Shown in pieces: positions 25,566 through 34,644 of a stretch of DNA of 64,000 nt. How positions within the stretch are numbered: the first letter of the stretch is position 1; every line of letters starts with the position of its first letter. This DNA is from Natronorubrum thiooxidans (GTDB taxonomy: Archaea > Halobacteriota > Halobacteria > Halobacteriales > Natrialbaceae), in the NCBI RefSeq assembly GCF_900156475.1, contig NZ_FTNR01000006.1, positions 1 through 64,000 of the forward strand. Reading direction: 5' to 3'. A model generated the notes under the pieces. The model was given only the letters and a program-made list of their open reading frames with translations, ran no database searches and was not told where the DNA came from. Both the position numbers and the translations under genes were made by a program.

Positions 25566-26933
25566 CTACTGATCGGCAAGCCAGTCGGCAAAGTCGACGG
25601 TGAGAAACTCGTAGTACTGGATAACGCCGAGTGCGAGGGCAACGAACAGGACCACCACGACCGGGACTCGGACGGCCCAGATCCAGGCCGCGCCGAGCGA
25701 GCCGAGATCCCCGATCCCGAGTTCGAGTTCGTCGACTGCGAGATTAGCGAGTGACCAGCCGACCAGAATCATCAACAGGAGTCCCCCGAGCACGAGCAGG
25801 ATCTGATCTGCGAACAGATCGAAGAGGTCGAGCAAGACGAGATCGGACGCTGAGGGGATGCCGAGCAGAAACAGCACGACGCCGACGCCGAGCGTCGCCC
25901 TCGTACGATCGATATCGCGCTCGTCGATCAGGTAGGCGATGACGACTTCCATCAGGCTGATCGCACTCGAGAGGGCGGCGATAGCGACCGTTCCGAAGAA
26001 GACCGCACCCATGAGCCATCCGAGCGTGAGATCACCGAACGCCGCCGCCAGCGAAACGAAGATCGCGCCAGCGCCGGGAGCACCGGGATCGACGCCCGCC
26101 GTAAAGAGGATCGGAAAGACGATTAAGCCGGTAATAAACGCGATCGCGGTGTCGAAGCCGATGATGATCGCACCGTCCTCGGCGAGGTTGCGATCCTCAC
26201 CCAGATAGGACGCGTAGGTGATCATTATCCCCATTCCGAGCGAGAGCGTAAAGAACGCCTGTCCGGCTGCTGCGGGGAGGATACTCGTCCACTCGGCAGC
26301 GATCGTTCCCCACTCGGGCGAGAGATAGTACGCGTACGCCTCGCTTGCACCCTCGAGCGTGGACGCGTAGACGGCCATTCCGACTGTGATGACGACGATC
26401 AGGGGCACCAGCACTTTCACTGCGAGTTCGATCCCGCGCTGGATCCCGTAGGCGACGATGACGACCACGCTCGCCATGAACAGCGCGTGGAAGGCAATGG
26501 CCTCGAGCCCCGTTGCAAGGGTAACGAACTGGCCTTCCGCTTCGGCGGCGTCCGCGAGATATCCGTTCTGCAGTCCGAGGATCGTATAGCGAATCGTCCA
26601 GCCGGCGACGACGCTGTAGTACGAGAGGATGACGAAGGTGGTCACGATGAAGATCCAGCCGAGGTACTGCCAGAGCCCGCTGCCGATTTCCCGCAATGCA
26701 CCGACGGGGTTCCGTTCTGTGTAGCGGCCGACGACGAACTCGACGAGTATCGCCGGGAAGCCGACGAACGCGACGAACAGCAGGTAGATCAGTAGGAACG
26801 CGGCTCCACCACCTTGCCCGACCTGAAACGGAAACCGCCAGATGTTCCCGAGACCGACTGCGCTCCCGACGGCCGCGAAAATGAACCCGAACCGGGTCGC
26901 CCACTGCTCACGTGGGATGTCGACAGAGCTCAT
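25566..26933 (-). CDS. Sodium-dependent neurotransmitter-symporter family (SNF) transporter
   Basis: 455 residues, 11-12 helices. Helix 1 carries the LeuT-like signature GSAVGLGNIWRFPF and GGGAAFLLIYL follows; the central FFTLSLGMGIMITYASYL helix matches the helix-6 region. LeuT-type proteins import amino acids with sodium, which suits a high-salt cell; the substrate is not predictable. ATG 26933 starts at the first family-like residue (MSSVDIPREQWATRFG). A near-palindrome TTGATAT-AC-ATATCAA overlaps the TATA region. Confidence 0.92.
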   Translation of the reverse strand: MSSVDIPREQWATRFGFIFAAVGSAVGLGNIWRFPFQVGQGGGAAFLLIYLLFVAFVGFPAILVEFVVGRYTERNPVGALREIGSGLWQYLGWIFIVTTFVILSYYSVVAGWTIRYTILGLQNGYLADAAEAEGQFVTLATGLEAIAFHALFMASVVVIVAYGIQRGIELAVKVLVPLIVVITVGMAVYASTLEGASEAYAYYLSPEWGTIAAEWTSILPAAAGQAFFTLSLGMGIMITYASYLGEDRNLAEDGAIIIGFDTAIAFITGLIVFPILFTAGVDPGAPGAGAIFVSLAAAFGDLTLGWLMGAVFFGTVAIAALSSAISLMEVVIAYLIDERDIDRTRATLGVGVVLFLLGIPSASDLVLLDLFDLFADQILLVLGGLLLMILVGWSLANLAVDELELGIGDLGSLGAAWIWAVRVPVVVVLFVALALGVIQYYEFLTVDFADWLADQ

Positions 26934-26944
26934 GCTAGCTACTC

Positions 26945-26960
26945 TTGATATACATATCAA
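26945..26960 (-). promoter_or_regulatory. 7-bp inverted repeat overlapping the TATA region of the SNF transporter
   Basis: TTGATAT and ATATCAA arms flank a 2-nt centre, 12 nt before ATG 26933. The AT-rich core can serve as TATA box, and the symmetry suggests a site for a dimeric regulator. Confidence 0.45.
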
Positions 26961-27071
26961 AAGACCACGTGATCGTATAGACGAGTAATCACCGCTTTTC
27001 GAGCGCTCCGACCGATACAATCGTCGACGGGTGTGACTCGTGACAACAAACATATTTCATATCGGACTCCG

Positions 27072-27108
27072 CTGTGCTCGACCGTACCCGCCCTCTGTGC
27101 TCGACCGT
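27072..27108. repeat. 14-bp direct repeat upstream of metG
   Basis: CTGTGCTCGACCGT occurs at 27072-27085 and again at 27095-27108 (period 23), in the region between the divergent SNF transporter and metG. Confidence 0.6.
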
Positions 27109-27194
27109 GCTCGCACAGCGGTGACTGGTGACGGCGACCGGCTCGGTGCCGTCGATCGAAAACCGGCGGGTTTTACGCCCGCCGCCGACTCAGC

Positions 27195-29303
27195 ATGGGT
27201 ATGAGCAACGACGAGTTTCCGACGGACAGGCCTGCGGTCGTGACCTGTGGGTTGCCGTATGCAAACGGCGACCTTCACATCGGTCACCTGCGGGGGTATA
27301 TCGGTGCCGACGCGTTCAACCGCACACTCGAGACGCTGGGCCAGACGTCCGCCTACGTCTGTGGCTCGGACATGCACGGCACGCCGGTTGCCGTCAACGC
27401 CGAGAAAGAAGGCGTCGATCCTGAGGACTTTGCACTGGAGTGGCACCACCAGTACGAGGAGACGTTCCCCAAGTTCAACGTCGACTTCGACAACTACGGC
27501 CACACCCACGACGAGACCAACGTCGAGACGACCCAGGAGATCGTCCGCACACTGGACGACGAGGGGTACATTTACGAGAAGGAGATCCAGGTCGCCTACG
27601 ACCCCGACGCCGACCAGTATCTCCCTGACCGCTACGTCGAAGGAACCTGTCCGTACTGTGGCGAGAAAGCCCGCGGCGACGAGTGTGACGAGGGCTGTCA
27701 GCGCCACCTAGAGCCCGGCGAGGTCGAGGACCCGACAAGTACGATTACGGGCAACCCCGCGGAGTACCGCGAGCGCACCCACAAGTTCTTCGAAGTCTCC
27801 GAGTTTGCGGACTACCTCACCGAGTTTTTGGACGGCCTCGAGGGCACCTCGAACGCGCGCAACCAGCCCCGCCAGTGGATCGAAGACGGCCTGCAAGACT
27901 GGTGTATCACGCGGGATATGGACTGGGGGATCGATTACCCCAACGGAAACGACGAAGGCGGAGACGACCTCGTCCTCTACGTCTGGGTCGACGCCCCGAT
28001 CGAGTACATCTCCTCGACCAAACAGTACACCGACCGCGTCGGCGCCGACGAGTACGACTGGGAGCACGTCTGGCGCGAGGATGGAGACATCGTCCACTTC
28101 ATCGGCCGGGACATCATCCAGCACCACGCGATCTTCTGGCCGGCGATGCTCGAGGGTGCAGACTACAACGCCCCACGCGGGATCGCCGCGACCGGCTTCA
28201 TCACGATCAACGGCAAGGGGCTCTCGACCAGCCGCAACCGGGCGATCTGGGCGAAAGAGTACCTCGAGGAAGGCTTCCACCCCGACCTGCTGCGATACTA
28301 TCTGATGACGACGGGCGGCCTCCAGCAGGACGTCGACTTCTCCTGGGAGGCGTTCCAGGAGAAAGTCAACGGCGAACTCGTCGGCACGGTCGGTAACTTC
28401 TGGTACCGCTCGCTGCTGTTTGCCTACCGGAACTACGAGGGGACCCCCGAGACCGAGGTTTCCGAGGACGTCCACGCCCGCATCGAGGGGGCCATCGACG
28501 ACCTTCGCGACGCGGCCAACGACTACTCGCTTCGCGGTGTCGGGCAAGCTGCCACGGAACTCGCCCAGTTTGGCAACGAGTACATCCAGCGCAACGAGCC
28601 CTGGAAGCTCACTGACGACGACCCCGAACAGGCCGCACAGGTCATCCGCGACTGTGTCCAGATCGCCAAGGCCGTCGGCGTTCTCCTAGAGCCGATCGCA
28701 CCCGACAAGGCCCAACTGCTGTGGGAGCAACTCGGCGAGGACGGTGCGGTTGCAGACACAAATCTCGAGGCCGCCCTCGAGACCCCACCCCGACACTTCG
28801 AGGAACCTGGCGAACTCTTCGACAAGATCGAGGACGAACGCGTCGACGACCTCACGGCAAAACTCGAGGCACGCGTCGACGAAGCGTCGGACGACGGTGA
28901 CGAGGACGAAACCGAAAGCGACGACACTGGGGCGGACGAAGCCACGGATATGGCAGACACAGACGACCTCGAGCCACTCCTCGAGGACCGCATTGGGTTC
29001 GACGAGTTCCAGGATCTCGACATTCGCGTCGGCCAGATCGAGGCGGCCGACGGGATCGAAGGCGCAGACGACCTCGCACGCCTCGAGGTCGACATCGGCT
29101 TCGAGACGCGACAGGTCGTCGCGGGCATCAAGCAACTGCACGACCTCGAGGAACTGCCCGGCGAGAAATGTATCCTGCTGGCGAACATGGAGCCGGCAGA
29201 GCTGTTCGGCGTCGAATCGAACGGGATGATCCTCGCGGCCGGCGACGACGCCGACCTGCTGACGACTCACGGCGACGCCGAAATCGGCGAAAAAGTCCAG
29301 TAG
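27195..29303 (+). CDS. metG: Methionyl-tRNA synthetase with C-terminal tRNA-binding domain
   Basis: 702 residues. Charges tRNA-Met. HIGH is H28-H31 (DLHIGHLRG), the zinc knuckle CPYCGEKARGDECDEGC lies near 151-168, and the KMSKS equivalent is GKGLSTS near 340. The anticodon-binding helical domain follows, then an acidic linker (about 560-590, DEDETESDDTGADEATD) and an EMAP/Arc1-like OB-fold (FQDLDIRVGQIEAA to the end). Start ATG 27195 or 27201. The initiator tRNA it charges is at 60940. Confidence 0.95.
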   Translation: MGMSNDEFPTDRPAVVTCGLPYANGDLHIGHLRGYIGADAFNRTLETLGQTSAYVCGSDMHGTPVAVNAEKEGVDPEDFALEWHHQYEETFPKFNVDFDNYGHTHDETNVETTQEIVRTLDDEGYIYEKEIQVAYDPDADQYLPDRYVEGTCPYCGEKARGDECDEGCQRHLEPGEVEDPTSTITGNPAEYRERTHKFFEVSEFADYLTEFLDGLEGTSNARNQPRQWIEDGLQDWCITRDMDWGIDYPNGNDEGGDDLVLYVWVDAPIEYISSTKQYTDRVGADEYDWEHVWREDGDIVHFIGRDIIQHHAIFWPAMLEGADYNAPRGIAATGFITINGKGLSTSRNRAIWAKEYLEEGFHPDLLRYYLMTTGGLQQDVDFSWEAFQEKVNGELVGTVGNFWYRSLLFAYRNYEGTPETEVSEDVHARIEGAIDDLRDAANDYSLRGVGQAATELAQFGNEYIQRNEPWKLTDDDPEQAAQVIRDCVQIAKAVGVLLEPIAPDKAQLLWEQLGEDGAVADTNLEAALETPPRHFEEPGELFDKIEDERVDDLTAKLEARVDEASDDGDEDETESDDTGADEATDMADTDDLEPLLEDRIGFDEFQDLDIRVGQIEAADGIEGADDLARLEVDIGFETRQVVAGIKQLHDLEELPGEKCILLANMEPAELFGVESNGMILAAGDDADLLTTHGDAEIGEKVQ

Positions 29304-29469
29304 ACGTCTCGCCGTTCGGACGCTGCTTGGCCATTGTTGTCGTGTTCGGAACACCGCTTTTCACTCCAGTTTTCGAGCGCTATCGAACACAATTCAGCAT
29401 ATTGCCCCTCCGAACGGCAGAAAGCGCACCATCAAACAGATCTTTGTGTGATGACACAGACCGTCGTGT

Positions 29470-30240
29470 GTGGCCCTCGATAACGTTTGGCACTACTTCG
29501 ACCGACAAATTTTGCGTCGAACGCTGGTGCCGATCGGTGTCTTCGTTGTGACCGTCGTTGCGGGCGTCCTTGGGCTTTCGATGCTCGGGAACGTCGGCCT
29601 CGTCGAGGCAACGTTCTGGCTGGTGGATCTGACGAGTATCGATCTGCACTTCGAGGAACACACTGGCCCCGAACGGGCAACCAAAGCCTACGCGATCCTG
29701 GTGACGGTCGGACTCATCCTCTCGGGACTGTGGATCGGCGAGACGGTCGTTACCGAGGCGTTCGGGGGACGGATTCAATCGGAGGTATCACGAGCAACAA
29801 TGCACCGACGAATCGAAAACACCGACGATCACGTCATCGTCTGTGGCTACGGGATGTTCGGGCGGACGATCGCCAACCGACTCACCGAGGCGGGTCAGAC
29901 GGTGGTCGTCATCGAAATCGACGAGACTCACGCAGAACGTGTCCGTGAGGACGGCCATCTGCTGGTGACGGGCGACGCCAGACGCGAGCAAGTCCTGCGG
30001 TCGGCTGGCGTCGAACGAGCGACGAAACTCGTCGCTGCGATCGACGACTCGAACGTCAACATTCAGATCGCGATCGTCAGTGGGACAGCCACGTCGTCTC
30101 CCGACATCCTCGTTCGCGTCGGCAAGGAGATGTACGAACCAGTCGCGAGGGAAGCCGGTGCCGACGACGTCATCATTCCCGAGGTCGTCAGCGGCGAGCG
30201 CGTTACCCGCCTGCTCGAACCCGAGCGGCCGGCAGACTGA
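29470..30240 (+). CDS. TrkA-N (RCK) protein with two membrane helices, potassium-channel-like but without a filter motif
   Basis: 256 residues from GTG. Two hydrophobic segments at about 20-45 and 73-96 precede a Rossmann TrkA-N domain with G126-x-G-x-x-G131 (VIVCGYGMFGRTIANR) and the acidic end of strand 2 (VIEIDETHA). This is the layout of a two-helix RCK-gated potassium channel, but no TVGYGD-like selectivity filter is seen between the helices; the loop reads WLVDLTSIDLHFEE. It may be a regulatory subunit or a degenerate channel. A CTTTGTG element about 28 nt upstream is a weak TATA candidate. Confidence 0.8.
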   Translation: MALDNVWHYFDRQILRRTLVPIGVFVVTVVAGVLGLSMLGNVGLVEATFWLVDLTSIDLHFEEHTGPERATKAYAILVTVGLILSGLWIGETVVTEAFGGRIQSEVSRATMHRRIENTDDHVIVCGYGMFGRTIANRLTEAGQTVVVIEIDETHAERVREDGHLLVTGDARREQVLRSAGVERATKLVAAIDDSNVNIQIAIVSGTATSSPDILVRVGKEMYEPVAREAGADDVIIPEVVSGERVTRLLEPERPAD

Positions 30241-30356
30241 CTCGAGTGTGTCGTCTGTCTGGATGCACTGTCGTGGCACACTTCGGTCGGCACAAATAGT
30301 ACTCGAGACCGAGTTAATCACCTATCTTTTTGACGGTGCTTGCGCTACGTCGAGCC

Positions 30357-32114
30357 ATGAGAAACGCAAAAATCGTCTGCACGCTCGGACCAGCCTCGAG
30401 CGATCGGGAGACGATCGGGGACCTCGCGGACGCAGGGATGTCAGTCGCGCGGCTCAACGCAAGCCACGGGACGCGTGCGGATCGTGCCGATCTGATCGAC
30501 CGCGTCCGTACCGTCGACGAGAACCGAGCCGAACCCGTCGCAGTAATGCTCGATATGCAAGGGCCGGAAGTTCGGACCGCGCCGCTTCCCGAGGGGGAGA
30601 CGGTCACCCTCGAGACGGGGTCGGAGATCCGGTTCGTCGAGGGCGATGAGGCCTCGCCGAAGCAGGTCGGCCTCTCCTTGCCGATCGACGCCGTCGAGGC
30701 GGGTGATCGAATTCTGCTCGACGACGGGCTGATCGAGACGACCGTTCTCGAACGCGACGGCGAGACGGTCCGCGCTCGAGTCGATACCGGCGGCGAGTTG
30801 GCCGGGCGCAAGGGCGTGAACGTCCCGGGTGTCGACCTCGATCTGGATATCGTCACCGAAGACGACCGCAAGGACCTCGAGTTAGCTGCCGAGAAGGACG
30901 TCGACTTCGTCGCGGCGAGTTTCGTCCGCGACGCCGAGGACGTCTACGAGGTCAGCGAGGTTCTGGAGGAACTGGGCGCAGAAATCCCCCTGATCGCGAA
31001 GATCGAACGCGCGGGTGCAGTCGACAACCTCGACGAAATCATCGATGCCTCCTACGGGGTCATGGTCGCCCGCGGCGATCTGGGCGTGGAGTGTCCGATG
31101 GAGGACGTGCCGATGATCCAGAAACGAATCATCCGCAAGTGTCGCAACACGGGCTCGCCGGTGATCACGGCGACGGAGATGCTCGACTCGATGGTTCACG
31201 CCCGTCGGCCGACGCGGGCGGAGGCATCAGACGTCGCAAACGCCGTCCTCGACGGCACCGACGCAGTCATGCTGTCGGCTGAGACGGCGATCGGTGACCA
31301 TCCGGTCGCGGTCGTCGACGCGATGGACAGCATCGTTCGGCAGGTCGAAAACTCCGAGGAGCACGCCGAAGTGCTCGAGCAACGCGTCCCCGCTGCCGGC
31401 GAGGCGCGGACGGACGCACTGGCTCGGTCGGCGCGCTTTCTCGCACGTGATATCGGCGCGGACGCGGTCGTCGCCGCGACGGAATCCGGCTATACGGCGC
31501 TGAAGACGGCGAAGTACCGTCCCGGCGTCCCGGTCGTCGCCTCGACACAGAGCCACGGCGTTCGCCGCCAGTTGGCGCTATCGTGGGGTGTCACGCCGCT
31601 GTATGCGAACGTTTCAGATCAGGGGGCCGACGCCGTCGTCGAAAAGGCCGTTCAGGCGGCGCTCGATGCCGGCGTTGCCGAGAGCGGAGACACCGTCGTG
31701 GTCCTCTGTGGCATGATGACCGACCTCGAGGGGGCGAACACGACGAACATGATGAAAGTCCACGTCGCGGCGGAGGCGCTGACGACTGGCCGCGTCGTCG
31801 TCGAGGGCCGAGCAACTGGTCCGCTGGTGCACCTCTCCGATGGCGACCTCTCGGACGTGCCCGAGGGGGCAATCCTGGCGCTGCCGGCCGATTTCGACGA
31901 GGAGTTCGCGGGCGATCCAGCGACGATCGGCGGGATCATCGACGCCCAACGGGGACTGACCGGCTACCCGGCGCTGGTCGCCAGAGAGATGTCGATCCCG
32001 ATGATCAGCGGTGCCGTTCTCACCGACGCCGATGACGGCGATACCGTGACGCTCGATGCCGAACGTGGCGTCGTCTACGGCGGCGATATCAGCGACCGAG
32101 CCGATCGCTCCTGA
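30357..32114 (+). CDS. pyk: Pyruvate kinase with C-terminal PEP-utilising domain
   Basis: 585 residues. Forms pyruvate and ATP from PEP and ADP. RLNASHG, DMQGPEVRT, the active-site KIERAGAVDNLDEI and the VITATEMLDSM segment are present. After the usual end (about 475) an extra domain of about 100 residues (GRVVVEGRATGPLVHL to the end) resembles the phosphohistidine domain of PEP synthase, as in Bacillus-type pyruvate kinases, but no clear catalytic His is obvious. ATG 30357 follows a CTATCTTTTT element. Confidence 0.95.
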   Translation: MRNAKIVCTLGPASSDRETIGDLADAGMSVARLNASHGTRADRADLIDRVRTVDENRAEPVAVMLDMQGPEVRTAPLPEGETVTLETGSEIRFVEGDEASPKQVGLSLPIDAVEAGDRILLDDGLIETTVLERDGETVRARVDTGGELAGRKGVNVPGVDLDLDIVTEDDRKDLELAAEKDVDFVAASFVRDAEDVYEVSEVLEELGAEIPLIAKIERAGAVDNLDEIIDASYGVMVARGDLGVECPMEDVPMIQKRIIRKCRNTGSPVITATEMLDSMVHARRPTRAEASDVANAVLDGTDAVMLSAETAIGDHPVAVVDAMDSIVRQVENSEEHAEVLEQRVPAAGEARTDALARSARFLARDIGADAVVAATESGYTALKTAKYRPGVPVVASTQSHGVRRQLALSWGVTPLYANVSDQGADAVVEKAVQAALDAGVAESGDTVVVLCGMMTDLEGANTTNMMKVHVAAEALTTGRVVVEGRATGPLVHLSDGDLSDVPEGAILALPADFDEEFAGDPATIGGIIDAQRGLTGYPALVAREMSIPMISGAVLTDADDGDTVTLDAERGVVYGGDISDRADRS

Positions 32115-32217
32115 GACTGTCGGCCGGAGTCGATACGAAGTCGATCGGCCTCTCTCGAGTGACTCGAGTCGACCGTTCGGACCGCGGGTTTTTGATGCCG
32201 GAACGATTACCACAGGT

Positions 32218-32628
32218 ATGACGGACGATACGTCCAGTGGCGGTGGTGGCGACGACAGTACCCAGGAGTCGTCGCCGGGAGCGCCGGACGGCCACGATTC
32301 GGACACGACGCAGAATGAAGTCGCCGCCCACCGGAACGAGCGCGGGTTCGATGACCCAACTGAGCGCGACCGACGGATCGGGATCGGTGAAAGGAGCTTC
32401 CCGAACGAACGCAGTGACGATGGCGACGAATACCGAATCCCGCTGGATCTCTCGGAGACGCCCAACGAAGGAGAAACCGACGCGACAGAAGACGACCCGT
32501 ACGGGCCAGAACCCAGTTCAACACCGATCGAACCCGGCGAGCCCGCCCTCGAGAACGTCCTCTTCGTGTTCCTCGGTGCGGTTGCGATGGTGCTCGTCAT
32601 CTTCCGGGTCGTATCGATTCCGCTGTGA
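32218..32628 (+). CDS. Acidic protein with one C-terminal membrane anchor
   Basis: 136 residues. A disordered Gly/Ser/Asp/Glu-rich head, a conserved-looking RIGIGERSFPNE and EYRIPLDLSETP block near 60-85, and a single C-terminal helix (about 112-132) ending VVSIPL. Probably tail-anchored with the acidic part in the cytoplasm. I cannot name the function. Lies between pyk and nfeD on the same strand. Confidence 0.75.
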   Translation: MTDDTSSGGGGDDSTQESSPGAPDGHDSDTTQNEVAAHRNERGFDDPTERDRRIGIGERSFPNERSDDGDEYRIPLDLSETPNEGETDATEDDPYGPEPSSTPIEPGEPALENVLFVFLGAVAMVLVIFRVVSIPL

Positions 32629-32707
32629 CGTATCGACTGCGTTTCGGTGACCAGCCCGATGAGAGACCTCGGCAACCTTTACTTCCGGTGAGAACTTAGC
32701 TCGGCAC

Positions 32708-33340
32708 ATGCTCGAACTTCTCTTCGAGAATATGCCCCTCGTGCTCCTGGTCGCTGGTCTCATCCTGATGGGACTCGAGGCGCTCTCACCCGGTGCCCAC
32801 CTCATCGTCATCGGAGTCGCACTGGTCGGTGCCGGGTTGATCGGCGTGCTCTTTCCGTCCCCGTTGAGTCCGTTCGTCTTGGCGGCGCTCACGCTCGCCA
32901 TCGGGCTCACCGCGGCGTACGTTTACAACAGGTTCGATTTCTACGGTGGCAAGGGCACCGCCCAGACGACCGACTCGAGTTCTCTCGCCGGGTCGACGGG
33001 CTACGTCACGGAGGCCGTCACGACCAGAAGCGGCGAGGTCAAACTCGACCACGGTGGATTCGCACCGTACTACAGCGCCCGATCGACAAGCGGGACGATC
33101 GAAGAAGGAGAGGAGATCATCGTCCTCGATCCCGGCGGCGGAAACGTGGTCACGGTCGAATCGATCAGCGCAATTGGCGAAGACGAGATCGATCGTGCGC
33201 TCGCGGAGGGAGCTGCCGAAGCCGATTCTCGGGCCGACGAACAAACCGGTGAGCAGTCGTCGTCAGACGCTGAAACCGAAACTGAAACTGAAACTGAAAC
33301 TGGAACTGAGACCGAGACCGAGACCGAAAAATCGAACTGA
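32708..33340 (+). CDS. NfeD-like membrane protein with Glu-Thr repeat tail
   Basis: 210 residues. Three hydrophobic segments (about 9-27, 30-49, 55-75) then an OB-fold (about 95-155; GSTGYVTEAVTTRSGEVKLD) as in NfeD proteins. These membrane OB proteins are usually partners of SPFH/stomatin proteins, and such a gene follows 74 nt downstream. The last 30 residues are a Glu-Thr run encoded by a hexanucleotide repeat. No NfeD serine-protease domain is attached. Confidence 0.88.
   Translation: MLELLFENMPLVLLVAGLILMGLEALSPGAHLIVIGVALVGAGLIGVLFPSPLSPFVLAALTLAIGLTAAYVYNRFDFYGGKGTAQTTDSSSLAGSTGYVTEAVTTRSGEVKLDHGGFAPYYSARSTSGTIEEGEEIIVLDPGGGNVVTVESISAIGEDEIDRALAEGAAEADSRADEQTGEQSSSDAETETETETETGTETETETEKSN
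33271..33330 (+). repeat. Hexanucleotide tandem repeat encoding (Glu-Thr)n
   Basis: About ten units of TGAAAC and close variants (CGAAAC, TGAGAC, CGAGAC) run head to tail in the 3' end of the nfeD gene. Gain or loss of units keeps frame and changes only tail length. Confidence 0.8.
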
Positions 33341-33413
33341 CCGGGTCGAAATCAGCCCAACATGTTTCTAAAATAAGGGAACGCTTTTCCCCTCACCGCC
33401 GTAAGACCGGACT

Positions 33414-34562
33414 ATGGTCCTGGAACTACTTCCGCTGCAAACCGGTACCGGTGGTGCCTTGCTGTTCGTCGGTGCCCTCGTCCTTCTCGTCGTTCTCGCC
33501 GCACTGCTCAGTGCAGTCGAGATCGTCGACGCATACGAAAAACGAGCGCTGACCGTCTTCGGTGAGTACCGCAAACTCTTAGAGCCAGGGATCAACTTCG
33601 TCCCACCGTTCGTCTCGAACACGTATCGGTTCGACATGCGAACGCAGACGCTTGACGTCCCCCGACAGGAAGCGATCACGCGGGACAACTCGCCGGTGAC
33701 GGCCGACGCCGTCGTCTACATCAAGGTGATGGACGCGAAAAAGGCGTTCTTGCAGGTCGACGACTACAAACGGGCCGTCTCGAACCTCGCCCAGACCACC
33801 CTGCGTGCCGTGCTGGGTGACATGGAACTCGACGACACGTTGAACAAACGCCAGGAAATCAACGCCCGCATCCGCCAGGAACTTGACGAACCCACCGACG
33901 AGTGGGGGATTCGCGTCGAGAGCGTCGAAGTTCGTGAAGTCAACCCATCGAAAGACGTCCAGCGCGCGATGGAACAACAGACCTCCGCAGAGCGGAAACG
34001 TCGGGCCATGATTCTCGAGGCACAGGGTGAACGTCGCAGTGCCGTCGAGAAGGCCGAAGGTGACAAACAGAGTGAGATCATCCGCGCACAGGGTGAGAAA
34101 CAGAGCCAGATCCTCGAGGCACAGGGTGACTCGATTTCGACGGTTCTGCGCGCCCGCTCGGCCGAATCGATGGGCGAACGCGCGATCATTGACCAGGGGA
34201 TGGAGACGCTCGCCGAAATCGGCCAGAGCGAGTCGACGACGTTCGTCATGCCCCAGGAACTCACCTCTATGGTCGGCCGCTACGGCAAACACCTCTCGGG
34301 TAGCGACGTCAAAGACGACAGCGACCAACTCGAGAGTCTGGACTTCGATGCCGAGACGCGCGAACTGATCGGCTTGGACGACATCGCCGAAATCATCGGC
34401 GAGATCGACGAGGAAGCCGAGATGGATCTCGAGGCGATGGAGAAAGAAGCCCAGGCGATCAAGGAGGGGAAGGACGCCGGCACCATCACCGATCCGGACG
34501 AAGTCATCGAGGAGATGGACCAGGAGTTCGCCGGTGACGCCCAGTCCGACCGAAACTCATAA
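33414..34562 (+). CDS. SPFH/band-7 (stomatin-prohibitin family) membrane protein
   Basis: 382 residues. One N-terminal helix (about 15-35), the SPFH domain (about 37-200: EKRALTVFGEYRKLLEPGIN onward), then a long Glu/Lys/Gln-rich coiled coil with repeated AQGE/AQGD segments near 205-245, and an acidic tail. Stomatin-type proteins scaffold membrane microdomains and are usually encoded with NfeD, as here. A hairpin with following TTTT (34575-34611) marks the end of the unit. Confidence 0.92.
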   Translation: MVLELLPLQTGTGGALLFVGALVLLVVLAALLSAVEIVDAYEKRALTVFGEYRKLLEPGINFVPPFVSNTYRFDMRTQTLDVPRQEAITRDNSPVTADAVVYIKVMDAKKAFLQVDDYKRAVSNLAQTTLRAVLGDMELDDTLNKRQEINARIRQELDEPTDEWGIRVESVEVREVNPSKDVQRAMEQQTSAERKRRAMILEAQGERRSAVEKAEGDKQSEIIRAQGEKQSQILEAQGDSISTVLRARSAESMGERAIIDQGMETLAEIGQSESTTFVMPQELTSMVGRYGKHLSGSDVKDDSDQLESLDFDAETRELIGLDDIAEIIGEIDEEAEMDLEAMEKEAQAIKEGKDAGTITDPDEVIEEMDQEFAGDAQSDRNS

Positions 34563-34574
34563 TCTCCTGAACGT

Positions 34575-34611
34575 CAGGTTTCAGTGAGTAAAGCGGAGCG
34601 AAACCTGTTTT
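34575..34611 (+). terminator. Hairpin plus T-run after the SPFH gene
   Basis: CAGGTTTC (34575-34582) and GAAACCTG (34600-34607) pair perfectly around 17 nt and run into TTTT; located 13 nt after the stop. Confidence 0.5.
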
Positions 34612-34644
34612 ACCGTTCGTCTCATTTCTGACGGTACGCATAGC

